Positions 1 to 11,954 of a stretch of DNA of 64,000 bases are shown in pieces. The DNA is taken from positions 186,001 to 250,000 of the forward strand of contig JAODTK010005332.1 in NCBI GenBank assembly GCA_026419785.1, given 5' to 3'. The first letter of the stretch is position 1, and each line of letters begins with the position of its first letter. Below the pieces are notes generated by a model. The model saw only the letters and a list, made by a program, of their open reading frames with translations, did no database searches and had not been told where the DNA came from. Position numbers and translations under genes: made by a program. The DNA is from Sclerodactyla briareus (taxonomy: Eukaryota > Echinodermata > Holothuroidea > Dendrochirotida > Sclerodactylidae).

Positions 1-854
1 CTTTTCAAACCCTTACCGTCGATCAGGTACTAAACAATAGAAGTGTTCCATCAAAGCTTCGTGTGTGTTGCCACCTTACGGTGGATGTCCGGGAACTTTG
101 CGTCCAGTTCACTGGTTCAGTTGCTGTTTCCAGGTTGGTTGAATACCGAGTGTGTCATTGCGGCCATAGGGATTGTACGTACAATGCCTCATTCTCATCG
201 TGTTCAGTGGAGGGGTGGCAGCAACGACATGTCATCAGTGTGATCTGCTATTCAGCTATTTATACAATGGTTCATCTTTCGTTCTCTGTTATCAGAGGGA
301 ATTAGGGGTTCAACGATCGATGTATCCTTCTCGCCTAAACGGCTTCAAAATATTGATTAATTAAGTTGGTTTAGTTTTCATCATACAGCCATGATCAGGT
401 ACCGTAAGTGAATCATTAGTTTGCTTGATTGATATAGGCCTATTTAGACTATACGGAGAATCTTTTGAGAAAAGAACGTTTTACAGTGAACCCAGAACGC
501 TCTTGTCCAGTCTCACAGCGTTTAAACCTAATCTTACGGAAGGTTATTGCAATTTACACGTACGTTCTCTCGGTTGATCTATACGAACAGGAAGATCCGC
601 GCATTGGGTGTTGTTATACTGATGTCAGTGTAAATATATGGATCGGATACTTTCACTCTCATGTGGCTGATGGTGAAAATGTAAGTAATATATATATGAC
701 CGTAATCACTGAACTTAAGCTAATAAGAGACTGCTGTACTAAGCATACTATGGAGTGTTCCTACAACTACAACGGGATCACACGTAGGCCCTGCAGTGTT
801 CTTCTTCATAACTTTTTCGTTATTCTGGTCAATACAAGGACTCAGCCACTGAGA
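1..854. other. Unassigned sequence, no recognisable gene
   Basis: No domain, RNA or repeat unit was recognised here. A plus-strand frame stays open from about 465 to 1085, but its second half is glycine runs from two poly-G tracts and the rest matches no family I know. I treat it as chance, not as a gene. Confidence 0.5.
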
Positions 855-861
855 AGGTGGA

Positions 862-969
862 GGGGGGGGGGGGGGGGTCGGGACCACCAAACCTTCATAA
901 GGGTCTCCATAAATGATGTCTTTCCACAGGCGCGTACTGAGAGATTGTCTTGGGGGGGGGGGGGGGGGG
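862..969. repeat. Two long poly-G tracts
   Basis: Runs of 16 G (862-877) and 18 G (952-969) flank about 75 bp of unique sequence. They are the first of more than fifteen G or C homopolymers of nine or more bases in the window. They may differ between individuals or be sequencing-length errors. Confidence 0.9.
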
Positions 970-1199
970 TTGAGGTCGGAACCCAAGGGAAAGTGGCCTC
1001 ATTAAACGGCCTCACCCTACCTATTGGGCCAATTAAGTACAAATTTATGGCCCCAAAGCCAACTTGCTGCTGCAATATTTGCTAATTAACAGCTGCAAAA
1101 CATGTAGGCGTACTGAACTGCCAAAAAAAAAATCAGTTTTAAAAATGTAATAAAAATAAAATAAGATAAATAATAATAAAAATGTATTGATCACCTGGG

Positions 1200-1320
1200 T
1201 CATGGGGGGGGGGTTTGACCCCCCGTGGGTGCGTCACTGCTTTTCATACACAAAAGATGCTAATTGCTGCTTTGGACCCCCTCCCCCAACTTTTGTGGTT
1301 GTGCCCTTGGTTTACTACTA
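1200..1320. repeat. G/C-run repeat remnant
   Basis: A 10-base G run is followed by CCCCCCGTGGGTGCGTCAC, then by two further C-rich blocks. This resembles the decayed end of a DNA transposon of the kind seen at 1748, 2220 and 6360. No inverted-repeat partner was identified. Confidence 0.35.
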
Positions 1321-1747
1321 TTTTGTAACTGTAATATAACGCGAATACTGCTATAATTTGTTCGCTAGTTGATGCCGGAAAAGGAACGATATTGAGTGTT
1401 GTATTCCCATAAAGTCTTGTTCAGATTTATTGAGCTTCACCATCTGGAGTGGTCAGATGGAAATGAGCTGATAGCTGATAAAGAGAGTCTCACGGAACCA
1501 AGGAATCGATTCTTCTTCATCTACTTGAGTGCACATGTTGTAACGAAGTAGCATACATGGATAAGGGGAAACCCTCCAAAAGATTGTTAGTCGTCACTGC
1601 AACCCATGACGTAACGCCTGGCAGACCTCTGTTCTTGATAATGAATGCTGATCTACTGTAGCTGTATAGGTAACACAGAACCATATGAGCCTTGTGTGGG
1701 CCCCGGCACTTTCGATAGCGGGGCCCCTTTTACAAATTTAACCTCCT

Positions 1748-2500
1748 CCCAGGGACGTAGCTAGAGTTTGACAATTGGGGGGGGGGAGTTACAGATTCCG
1801 ACTGGCATTACAAACATTTTAACTGAGCCAAGGAGCATCTCGAGTGGCGCCTTGCGAATGGGGACACTCTGGGGAGCACTATCTAAGTTTAGAATAGTTT
1901 CAGACAGTTTATCGGCAAAGCAGGACCCCCTCCCCATGGCGAAATCCATAAAATTTTGAGTACACATCTTTAGCCGTTGACTATTGGGTGTACAGATACT
2001 TTCTAATTTGCTTGGGGTAGAGAAAATGGATGGCCCGAATCTCCATTTTTTCGCGAATGTCATTGAAAGAAAACATCATTTTCACGTGAAAAAATCGCAG
2101 TAAGTTTACGTTCGACATCTCTCTGCCCAAATGTCCCTTACCTTTGCTGAGTTTTTCATCGTATCCTGCCCGATTTTGTTCGACACAGAAATTTGACAGG
2201 GGCGGGGGCTGCATGCCCTGCAGGGACGGCGCCAGGGATTCCTGATTGGAGGGGGGGGGGGGCTCGAGAGGTGGTGGTCTTGATTGGGTGACAAAAATGG
2301 GGGAGAGGGTTCCCCTCTCCTTCTTAATTTTTTTTAAGTTGATGCGTCCTTAGAAGCATTTTCGCGCATTTTACAGCTACCCTATATTTACTCCTACGAA
2401 TAAGGCATTTTCAAGAAAAAAAAATCGGGTCAAAATATAATTGGGGCACACGGCCACCCTCCTCCCCGTGCCGGTGCCACTACTGCCCTGTTGAAATTGC
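1748..2500. repeat. Cluster of GGGCGGCG/poly-G repeat ends
   Basis: At 1748 CAGGGACGTAGCTAG is followed by a G run. At 2220 CAGGGACGGCGCCAGG is followed by 13 G. At about 2455-2500 a related CCGGTGCCACTACTGCCCTG lies in the opposite sense. The recurring arrangement, a CAGGG end about 20 bp from a G run, suggests termini of one DNA-transposon family. This is inferred from pattern only. Confidence 0.4.
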
Positions 2501-2727
2501 GTGCCTAGTTACAGTTGCCGAATACTCGTAAATTTGATGGGGGCGGGCAGAAGAAAGAAGAAAGCAAAGCTGTTGTGATCACAGCTAGCTGGCAACAAGA
2601 AGCTGCAGATCGGCCAACCAGGTTGATGGAATGTGCTGCGCAGAACGGTACCGGTAGTGAGCCAATCCACAATGCTGCCTAAATGTTAGAAAAAACAATA
2701 CGCATCTGTCCTTGACGAATTTTTTAA

Positions 2728-2743
2728 CCCCCCCCCCCCCCCC
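2728..2743. repeat. Poly-C tract, 16 bases
   Basis: Uninterrupted C run followed by a short CA repeat. Visible directly. Confidence 0.9.
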
Positions 2744-2749
2744 ACACAC

Positions 2750-3900
2750 ACTCGCACAGGCCGCACTTAAAAGGACCGCGCGCTTTAGGGCCTGTGCAAT
2801 ACAAAAAATTAAATTGCGCAATCAGAAAGTGCGGGGTTCCCAAAGGCGCGGGTTCCCTGGCATATGCCGATTCTGCTATGAGGTTATACGGCACTGAAGG
2901 AGGTCCCATGAATGGTGCCTTTAGCGTAGCCTGATATCAATATTGTGGAAGAAACAAAGGCTTTTACGAAATCGAGTCAATGCCGCAGATATTGACCTGC
3001 CGGCTATAGGTCTGATCACTTGCACGCGAATAGCGATTTTTTTATCGGGGGGTAGTTGCGACAAAAATCGAATTGTCTGGTGACAGTCCGATTCGCGAAA
3101 GAAATAACCACTTTGGAACGCCGAATGGGACACAGCATACTATTAAAGCATTACAGTTTTTTGCTCTAAAATGCAATAATATCAATGTAACTGCGTCATT
3201 GTTCTCGAATAGTCGCATAGTAGATGGTGGATGAGGGTATTATTGCTTGATCGGTGGGAGTTTCTCCAAGATCTCGTGAAATTCTCCGCATTCGGGTTAG
3301 GTAGACCTATACTCGGGGAAGCGGGACCAACCCGAAGAGGGGTATAGTATGGCCTCCTTTTGACAACCAAGAGTATGGAAACAAAACCCGCAATACTACT
3401 GGACAAGTGTAATGTCAGAATTTATTCCGGAAAAGTTCATATCTCCTCAGTCTCGGAGAAAATGAGTAAAGAACATTGTCCAATGGCTAGTAGGCTGTAA
3501 CCAAGGTATGTCACTCATGCATTTAATTAACGTTTTGCTGAACATTCCCCAAGGGACATCCATAGCTTTCTATGACAGGCTCTATATATAAAAAATATAA
3601 AAAAATATGAGTTGATGTGCCAATTTCTCGTGGACATAAAGCGCCATGTTGTTGTCTGTCCCGCCTATCTGGGGATTCGCCTGGCGTTTTCGCTGATTTG
3701 CCTTATTCCGTGTGCTATTAAAGCGGCTTAAATGTGCTCAAACCCATTCGGGGGCTCTGTTACAACCGAGTAAATCGAGAATACCATGGCGACGGTGCCC
3801 GACTGCACATCTCACCTCCATCGATACATGGACGGTCATCGGACAGCGCAGAAGTCGTGACTGGTACCGCCCTGGGTGTAGGCTTCATACTTGTTAGTGG
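2750..3900. other. Unassigned sequence
   Basis: Only short frames occur, without recognisable domains, and no repeat unit was matched elsewhere in the window. Confidence 0.5.
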
Positions 3901-3904
3901 AGTA

Positions 3905-4110
3905 CAAATTGAGATTACGATTATGAGTACAGTAACACACAGCCCATAGTATCGAGTATGATAACGAGTACATTAACGGTTAGTACAGTAACGAGACACA
4001 TTTTTGGATATTCAGATTACGAGTACGAGTTACGAGTACACAACAATTGAGTACGAGTGCGAGTACGAGTCCAAAGTTCATGAGTACGAGTACGAGTACA
4101 GTACATTAAA
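3905..4110. repeat. GAGTAC hexamer array, degenerate
   Basis: Many copies of GAGTAC, often as CGAGTACGAGTAC, interspersed with GAGTACA and GTAACGAG variants. It is denser toward 4018-4110. The same hexamer forms a second array at 5868-6078. The unit is close to its own reverse complement (GTACTC), so hairpins are possible. Confidence 0.85.
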
Positions 4111-4479
4111 AATGTCATAAACGTGTGTAACATGTTTTGTAACCCGTGCCCAGGTGGGAGCCTGAACGAATACATCGGATATGCGTTTTGTAAATATCCT
4201 TTTGACTCTACTTGAAGCATGTAGGCAAACTTTTCATTGCATTGCGACTGTCTAGTATGGGCCTGCCTGGTTCGAGTTACCTAATTAAGAACACATCCGC
4301 GAATTATCGGCTAAGTCAAGTGATTGCCAGTTGCGTTAATCAAGGGGAGGGCCTCTGGGCTGACCCCTCCTCATGACCAAATTACCATAATTAACCCAAT
4401 ACCACCTTTTTATTCCTTGACGACAGTCCAAGATCGATGTCAGTCATGACGTGGGTGTGTGCGGTGTGTGTATGTGTGT

Positions 4480-5450
4480 ATAATGCGACTTCTGCTTGTG
4501 AACGATAACTCGACCCCACCTGGGCTAGCTTAAGCTCATACCCTTGGTCATGTGTGTTTCCCCCTGATAAGTCATATCTCTATTGTTTTAAGGGCCACGC
4601 CATAGGTCATCCCAGGTCCCATAGGTCACCAGAGGTCGATTCTGGGCACCTTGTGGACACGATAAGTCCAGAATTCATTGCTTCTATCAAGCTGAAATTG
4701 GCATTCTGCTTTCTCAGGGCCCGGTACAATGACCCTATTGTTTTCCAGTGTAGAGCGGGCTATTTCTGGTTTTAAAAAATGGAATTGGTGAAACACTGAT
4801 ATTTTGGACGATTTATCTTATGTAACAAATAACTTGACCCCCACCTGGTGGCTGAGGGATTTAGCTCCCACTTGTGTGTGTTCCCTATGATGAGTACGGT
4901 ATCCATTTTTTCTGAAGTCAGTCACAGGTCTCGAGGTTCAAGCATAATAAAAGTTCATCAAAAAACCTCGTGGACACGATTAAATCTTGACACTTGGTGG
5001 CAATCAAATTTGAATGTTGGGTACTGCATTATCATGGGGAGTACTATACGCTATCGGTTTAGTGTATAGCGGCATTTTTTTTTTTGTGAAAAATTGGAAA
5101 AATTGATATTCGGCGGCGTTCGGTTGGCGCAATTTTAGCCTGTGAACAATACGGCCCCACCTGACTGGATCCAGTTACTTCTTTTCTTGGAATTGGTGGG
5201 TTTGGCTTCTGGTTACGGTTCTGGTAGAAGTGTTACAAAAGCCGGTTATTCACAAATAATGTGTGACCTATAAATTGCCTCCATTTGTCAATAGGGAGGG
5301 CTATGCTCCTTACTTTCGTTTCTTCACACTTCCCCTGGGACCGACTCCGACCTCACCCCCAAGACAAATCTTCCAGTTTACGCCTCGGTGTAGTGTTATA
5401 ATAGGACTCTCAGTGATGACCTTCGACCTCACCCCAATATTGGACCGGAT
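4480..5450. repeat. Degenerate tandem array, ~320-bp unit
   Basis: Three unit starts align by eye: TGTGAACGATAACTCGACCC near 4498, TGTAACAAATAACTTGACCC near 4821 and TGTGAACAATACGGCCCCAC near 5141. Shared downstream blocks include the ACCTGG stretch, a GTGTGTTCCC-type block and CTCGTGGACACGATTAA. Unit 1 also carries AGGTCACCAGAGGTC, a motif found in the ~600-bp repeat family at 6.7, 42.9 and 62.8 kb. Confidence 0.65.
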
Positions 5451-5865
5451 TTATCTACTCCTTATGAGGTACGCAAATGCACCACCTATTATTAGGTCCG
5501 TCCAGCCAGTCGGGTCGGGTTGGGTTATCTGTGTTTCACAAGTCGGCTCCCACTCATACATACAGGGATATTGCAAATTTAGACAATCTACAAATTATTC
5601 TTTGGGGGCCTAAAATTTAATTCAGGAGTTAGTACAATACACCAATCAAGCAAATGGTCAGGATAATTAGCCTCTGGTTCAGTAGATGTCCTATTACGAG
5701 GAAAGTGTGGCGCACTCACGCACACAATACACACAGGTAATTACATTACACAAAAAAATAGTTCCCAAGTCCCTCCTTCTAAGTCAATCAGGAGAGGAAA
5801 TATTCGGTTTATTCATTTGTGTAACTTGTCCCAATGATAATTGAGCGAAATACACAGCAAGCATG
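5450..5865. other. Unassigned sequence
   Basis: No gene or repeat recognised. One open frame (5263-5613) overlaps the end of the tandem array and has no family resemblance. Confidence 0.45.
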
Positions 5866-5867
5866 AA

Positions 5868-6078
5868 GAACTCGTACTCGAGTATGAGTACGAGTACAGA
5901 TCAGGCGGTACTATATAGTTACGAGTACGCTGATCCAGAGTACGAGTCGGAGTACGATACCCAGGTCCAGATACGAGTATGAGTACGAGTAATGAGCCAG
6001 GTACTCAAGTAACGAGTACGAGTACGGAATTCGTACTCGAGTACGGACTCGAGTACGAGTACGTACTCGAGTACTACA
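5868..6078. repeat. GAGTAC/GTACTC array with palindromic junctions
   Basis: Second GAGTAC array. Here both orientations alternate, giving palindromes such as GTACTCGAGTAC near 6037 and 6060. Open frames across it are repeats of Tyr/Ser/Arg/Thr and are not genes. Confidence 0.85.
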
Positions 6079-6354
6079 AGTCTGGTAGCTTATATATGAT
6101 AAAGCTAGCGTGAAATGTGCTGGCCGTGCCAGTGCTTCCACACCTGGAGTCATTTATAATAGGTTTGTCCTGAGGAAGGCGCACGCAGAAATTATAGTTG
6201 AATGCTTAGTTTTGGCTAGTGTTGCATATTGGGTTTTTCACACGATTTTATTGCTTTCCGCAGTGGCGCCGTGGGTTGCGACCCCTGCTACAGTACGGAA
6301 GTGCGGCCACTGGGTCGCGACTTAACACCTTAACCGTTACAGCGAAAACCTGGC

Positions 6355-6475
6355 CCCAACCAGGGGCGGCGATCATGGGGGGGGACGGTGGGGGGGCGAC
6401 GGCGTCCCCCCAATATTTTGGTTGGGGGACGCAATGCATTTTGTCCCCCCCCCCCAATATTTGAGCCCGACTGCT
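6355..6475. repeat. CAGGGGCGGCG-type transposon end with G/C runs
   Basis: CCAGGGGCGGCGATCATGG runs into a G8 tract; a C10 tract followed by CAATATTTGAGCCCG lies about 80 bp on. The same CCCCAATATT word, beside an inverted GGGGCGGCGATTGTG, occurs at 33868-33908. Probably a decayed DNA-transposon terminus. Confidence 0.45.
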
Positions 6476-6699
6476 ATTTCGATGACTATCCAGCAGCAAC
6501 CGTGTTAAGCAAATGCATCATGAAATAAATTATAAGTAGTGAGTGAATTCTGCTGTTCCATTTCGATTTTTTTTGCGCGCTTACGCGCGCAGGTGTCAAT
6601 GTTGTCGGGTAGTGTTCAGGCACATGATGTGCTTGTGCAAACAGATGATGTTCCTTAACGACAGAAAAACTGCCTGAAATGTCACCTCTGTGATGTTCT

Positions 6700-7300
6700 T
6701 ATATAATTATATCCCCGCAAACACTTTTAATGTTCTGGGATAATTATGGTTTCCGGGGGCGTAGCCGCCCCCACCGCCCCGCCGCCGCCTTCGGTAACTT
6801 TAGACGTTTGCGCAAACAAAACTCTTAACGCTTTATCCGTATCGATCTGAACCTTGGTACACATGTCCTTCCTAGTAAAATCTTGATGAGTCTGAAAGTG
6901 GGCATCGCTGCTTATTGCTGCCCTCTATTTTGCAGGTTCACACAAAATACAGAGTTGTCCGATTACACAAGAAACTTGTTGGTGGGGACAACAAGGTCTC
7001 GAAAATCATTACAGTGATTTCAAGGTCCACCGGATTTCAAGTTTGTTTTGTTTTTTTTTTTTTTATTCTTTTTTTTTTGTTTGCGAAATAACAGTTAGTC
7101 CGATTACATGAAACCTTGTGAGTGGGGACAAAATTTGAAATCACCAGAAGACATTACGGTAGATTTCAAGGTCAACCAGAAGGTCAAATGACATAACACT
7201 AATGTTCTTCCCTTCAAAAAGGTCCAGAGGCCATTTGAGCGGGATGACACGACGGTCGGCCGTTTAACAAACCCCCGCCTGCACATGTCTAGTTATCAGT
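6700..7300 (+). repeat. ~600-bp interspersed repeat family, copy A
   Basis: Homologous along its length to 42876-43430 and 62791-63470. Shared landmarks in order are: TATCCCCGCAA-like start, TTATGGTTT then a GC-rich GTAGCCGCC block, GGTACACATGTCC, CTGCCCTCTATTTTGCAGGTT, GTCCGATTACA followed by an AACTTGTTGGTGGGGACAA block, TTTCAAGGTCA, and an end near GCACATGTCTAGTTATCAGT. Non-coding; no inverted or long terminal repeat was seen. The internal GGTGGGGACAA/TTCAAGGTCA segment repeats in tandem. Confidence 0.75.
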
Positions 7301-8275
7301 GAAAGAAAGTTTCTCCTCAATCCTATCGTTGCATAAGCCTTGGCTTTACCAGCTGGTGTGTTGCTCCTTCATTGACGTGCGATTTCTTCTAGGGACCAGT
7401 TTAGTTTAATAAACAAACGAACTAACATACAAATCGCTATCTGGAGGTGAAAGCGGTTGAAGCGACGGTGGTAGGCTACCACCTGGCGGGATCTGTGATT
7501 TTTTATATTTATGGTGCGACCACTTGTGGGTCGAGCAGCGGTGCCACATACTGAGGGGGCAGCACATGGTCGCGGGGTGGAACCCCATACATCCATCGCG
7601 AAGATTCGGCAAGAACGCCACAATTTCGGGCAAAGACACGATTCAAAATTCAGGTGAAGATAAGTTTTAATATCCAAAGATTGCCTGACTTTCGATGGAA
7701 TTTCCAAACGTGGTAACTTTTCGCGCGCGCCTTCGCCGCGCAGTTACGGGTTGTTTCTGTATTATACTCTTTTTGGTTGACAGGTCTTGCCCCCATCAGA
7801 AGTGTCTCTCCCAAGCGCCTGTTGGTCCGCAAAAGAAAAACTGGGGGCCTTAAGCTTTGAGTAAACATAATAATGGCTAGCTAAGTGATAGGTTCAGAGA
7901 GGAGTCAGTGAAAATGTCGATCTTTGGTCAAACTGGAATCCGTGCAAGATTTCGACGCTTCGCGCGAACATAGTGGTTGTTCATTGCCCATTTCCGATTG
8001 CTCTTTTCATGACCGTAACTTCATTTGCATCGTATTTCAGAATGTCCAACACGCAACGCAAAAACCTTGACATTGATCCATAAGGCGATAAGTTTTTGGA
8101 GAACCTTTCCTGAATGAAAAATGTGTCATCAATTTTGAGGAGGATGCTTACTGTCCCATAGGCCATTAGGCACGAGGAGTGCCGTTTCCTGCAACCTAGG
8201 GGGTCTGCCAACGAAAAATTTCTATTACGCTACGCGCCCAACCTAGGGTGGACTCCGCTTGATTGTATTCATCTG
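7300..8275. other. Unassigned sequence
   Basis: Minus-strand frames of up to 112 codons (7369-7707) are open but show no domain. One contains a WGSTPRPCAAPSVCGTAARP segment that I cannot assign. No repeat partner found. Confidence 0.45.
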
Positions 8276-8279
8276 TCTT

Positions 8280-8318
8280 CCCCCCCCCCAACCGCCAACA
8301 CAAATCGCCGCCCTTGGC
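8280..8318 (-). repeat. GGGCGGCGATT/poly-G transposon-end motif
   Basis: Read on the minus strand this is AAGGGCGGCGATTTGTG, about 10 bp, then a G10 run. It matches the organisation at 33868-33908 and 6358-6386. Confidence 0.45.
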
Positions 8319-8319
8319 C

Positions 8320-9475
8320 CCAACAAATCCTAGACAGACAAACTATGCTCCTTTTTCAAGCCCTGGACTGGTAATGACGATCATGTTGTTCCTTGCTGCG
8401 TGCGAGACAGCACTGGTTTAACGAGCTACTCAGTTGCAGCTGTCGGGATACTATATGGATAGTAAGCTAGTCCCCACTACGTACGATGTGGACGAGCCTT
8501 AGTGATAGGGGATACTATCGTCTACAAAGTCGAACGGATCCTCAATATACAGATATATGACTATAGCCACTCGATTATAACAACACAGCAAGACATCTTT
8601 GCTGGTGACGTCAATTATCAAACGAATACAGTGGTGGTCTCCATAAAAAGTGGTCATTAAATATTTACAAGCCAAGGAAGGTCAAGAAATACCTAACAGT
8701 CTCCGTCATGATGACTTTAATGTAGCTTGTTTTGATTATTAGGTATCCCCTGTTTCCGTATCACTAAATGGACTGAAAATGTTGTAACCTTATTCATAAA
8801 TGGATTGAACTTTCTTAATGATGCACTGAATGAATAACATACTGTTAGGAGAGAAAGAGGAAAAGAAACGTAACCTGTCCTTAATATAACCGGGCTGTTC
8901 ACTGCTATACAGTACGCCGATTTACGGCTGTTTTCTTGGATTCAATACGATTTTTTTTCTTTTGAAAATGATCAAATTTTGTAACCTGATGATTTTTTCC
9001 GGATTCCGCGAACTATAAAAAGTATATCTCAATCAGTGTTGATTACGTTCAATCGCACAGCCCATTATCTTATCAGGTCACTTGGGCATCTTTCTCTTCA
9101 ACCTTTCTGATCAACCATTGCTGTATATTTACCACGCACACACACGTGGGGATTGTTACGCTGGTTGGTATAATTACGTTCTTAGATTAAAAGGGGTTTA
9201 TTTTTTCGGGCTTATTCCCGGAGCATGGTGCTATTTATATCACTAATGGAGATCTTTACGGTATTTCAAAGAATGTCTAGGCCTACGTTCCGTTTCTCAA
9301 TTGCGGCCTTCGCCAACCTCTCCAGCGCCGGAGGATTTTTAGGTAATATTTTGATTAATAGCAGACCTTTCGACTTTACCATAACTACTTTAGTAACTAT
9401 GAAGCAACTAGCAGGCATATACAATTTCCTCGGCGATTGGTCTCTTTCCAAATCTTCTCGATACCCACGAGACAC
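8320..9475. other. Unassigned sequence
   Basis: No gene or repeat recognised. Around 8455-8530 the words GATACTATATGGATAGTA and GGGGATACTATC form a loose inverted pair. Confidence 0.45.
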
Positions 9476-9479
9476 GAAT

Positions 9480-9585
9480 CGGCACAAAAAATCACATTTA
9501 TTAACCGACTCATCTCTTGTAACAGCATCGCGTGGGATTAGATGAAGATTCGAATCCATCGTTTCACTTCTGTCGTAAACTAGAC
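9480..9585. repeat. Diverged duplicate of 10385-10480
   Basis: Shared order of blocks: ATTTATTAAC, AACAGC-ATCG-GTG, GGATTAGATGAAGATTCGAA and TTTCACTTCT. The second copy reads GGATTAGTGGAAGATTTGAA. The two lie about 905 bp apart in direct orientation. Confidence 0.65.
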
Positions 9586-9811
9586 AAACCCATCGTGTAT
9601 ATCCCCACGTGCGATCAATCAGAGGTGACATGACATTGTTCGCCTTTTCCTTTTTTCACCCAGGGAAGTGTTCCGAATTATGCAAATCCTGTCAGTAAAG
9701 CAGTTCTGTCAGCAATTCAAAATGGCCGTTTTAGGTGGGCGTCCCATTAGAGATATTCATTAAACGATCAAGTGTGCGAAGGTAAAAAACAAACAATGTC
9801 AATCTCTGCGG

Positions 9812-9925
9812 AAAAAAGATTTTCGCAAAAAAAATGGCCGAAGGGTGGGTGTTTACAATAAGTGAAAAACTCAGTGCGACAAAAAGATTTTCGCCAAAAA
9901 AAAATGGCCGAAGGGTGGGTGGTGA
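9812..9925. repeat. Two-copy tandem repeat, ~70-bp period
   Basis: AGATTTTCGCAAAAAAAATG then GCCGAAGGGTGGGTG occurs twice, near 9818 and 9886, followed each time by a GTGAAAA/CAGCGGAAAACTCAGT-like segment. Confidence 0.8.
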
Positions 9926-10384
9926 AAATCAGCGGAAAACTCAGTTTCGACCAAATGTCACCGTCAGAGCGGTCTGGCGACGCCAACATTTCGACCCGTT
10001 CAAGATTTTCATTAGACAATCCAGTTTATACGGATTCGTGGAATCTAGATGGCGCCGCCAGAGTAGTGCAGTGACGCCCACATTTGAACCCCAGCCGTGA
10101 TTTTGTAAGGGCGAACTTGTGTGCAGAGTTTCGTTTCATCGGACATCCGTTTAGAGAGTCATTGCGTAAACACGAAAATCTTCTGCACGAGTTGACACAT
10201 CGTGCGTATATTTAACTGTCCTGGACTCAAAACACCAGATGAAACTGAAAAATGATACTTTCATCAGATTTTGGAGAAATCCCGGAGGGTTAGGAGCAGT
10301 CGAGCAGATCACTTCTGTCGTAAAATTACGCAAGTGAGTGTGATGAGTCTTATATTTTTATGAGTTAATCTTCTTTTTATAGGA

Positions 10385-10480
10385 TGTCAGATTTATTAAC
10401 TATGAGTGTGACATCGTTTCTTCCAACAGCGCATCGAGTGCGGATTAGTGGAAGATTTGAATCCTTAGTTTCACTTCTCG
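10385..10480. repeat. Diverged duplicate of 9480-9585
   Basis: Second copy. A TTACGCAAGTGAGTGTGATG block just upstream (10325) recurs just downstream as TTGCGCGTGTGAGTGTGATG (10503), so the locus has undergone more than one local duplication. Confidence 0.65.
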
Positions 10481-10989
10481 TTTCACCGTATGCCGTTTAA
10501 AATTGCGCGTGTGAGTGTGATGAGTATAGAAGTAAAGTAAGTGCCTGTAAAGGTAGCTGTGGGGATGACAAGGAATTCAAAATTCTGACTAACTAGGCCT
10601 AGCCCGCGTTATCTTCTTCATTCCATGGTAAAGTATAGTCGTTTTTTCTAGGTTTTATTATGGTAACTGAAGAGACAATATCTGCCAGTTGTTATCAGAC
10701 CATAATGCCTTTAAACAATGTTGTCGGTCAAGGGTGATCAATCCTATAATCATGTTTTCCGCGTCGTAGCGCGACGACACCGACAGGGATCGATATCCGC
10801 CGAAATTTGATTCTGCATTCTTGCGTATGCCCACAAAGAGGGATTATCACAAACATGTAGTTGCTCATGGGGTTGACCATGTAGTTTGTGTATATAGATG
10901 CATCGATGCTGATGCATAGATGCTGATTGCGCGGGTGAATGTAACGATCACCGTCTTGCGAGCGGATATGATTTTATTCATATAGATTG

Positions 10990-11250
10990 AGAGAATGAGC
11001 TGTATGATGAGCTGAGAAGGTCTCGAAGGACAATTGCAGAATATATGAAGGGGAGATATATTAGCTGGAGCAAAAAAATGAATGAGTCAGTTCAAACCCG
11101 AAGTTCTACGATTTTCCTGTACGAGTTGCAGTCCTTGATTTTGTGCATGTGTATGCACAAGATCGAAACACATCCATCATGCAATAATGGATAATGTGAT
11201 AATTGCACAACCCTGCGAACAATCTTTGTTTTCTATTGGAATGGAAGCCA
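10990..11250 (+). repeat. Interspersed repeat shared with 43860-44110
   Basis: Blocks shared in order: GACAATTGCAG, AGATATATTA, GAAGTTCTACGATTTTCC (the other copy: GAGGTTCATACGACTTTTCC), AGATCGAAA-CATCC, and TTGCACAACCCTGCG followed by ATCTTTGTTT. In the 43.9-kb copy this element is an insertion relative to the paralogous segment at 31.0 kb, so it is a mobile repeat rather than part of the larger duplication. Confidence 0.65.
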
Positions 11251-11819
11251 TGAAACGCCTGGTCTTCCACATTTGCCTCATCTCTCCCAAATTTCGCCAA
11301 TTCTTCGCCTGACCTTTCATTGTTGCAATACACGGATTTTTTATATCTTTCATAGACGGCACCTGGTCTTTCCTTCTGTCGCTCGCATCGGAAGACTAAT
11401 ATTGATCACTTGAGCATAATTGAATGGATGGGCAGAGGAAGGACTTCTAGCCTTGTGGCGCTAAAAGCCTATAGCATGTCGTTACGTCATTAACAAATGT
11501 TGAAGCCCCGCGCTCGTACTCGGTCAAACACCGGTCATTGTCTAAGTAAATTTACCAACAATCCTCATAGTCGTGGATATAATATTCTCCCTCGATCTTC
11601 TTCCGGATTGATCATCATAGAGCTCAAAACCTTGACTCGCCCTGCCACTCGGATATAATGCCACCTATCCTGCCTATCAGCGATCTTTCATGCTCATTCT
11701 GCCACGGCCAACACTTGCAATTATTGAAGCCTTTCAGCCAATCAGCCTCAAAATAACAATAATTAGAAGAGCAATTGAAAAACTACGAAGATCCGATTTT
11801 TTCAAGAGGGAGGGTTATA

Positions 11820-11919
11820 TTAATTTATTTTTATTATTATGATTATATTATACTATAATAAAAATAATAGTAATATCAGTATAGTAAATTATAGTATAGA
11901 TATTTTTCTATTATTATTA

Positions 11920-11950
<31 letters not shown>

Positions 11951-11952
11951 AG
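11820..11952. repeat. AT-rich tract with (ATT)n microsatellite
   Basis: TTATTATTATGATTATATTA-type sequence leads into about ten ATT units. Visible directly. Confidence 0.9.
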
Positions 11953-11954
11953 CG

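Noticed and set aside
465..1085. Longest open frame in the window (about 206 codons)
   Set aside because: It runs through two poly-G tracts read as glycine, starts without a clear initiation context and resembles no known family.
5911..6153. Open minus frame of Tyr-Ser/Arg-Thr repeats
   Set aside because: Translation of the GAGTAC hexamer array.
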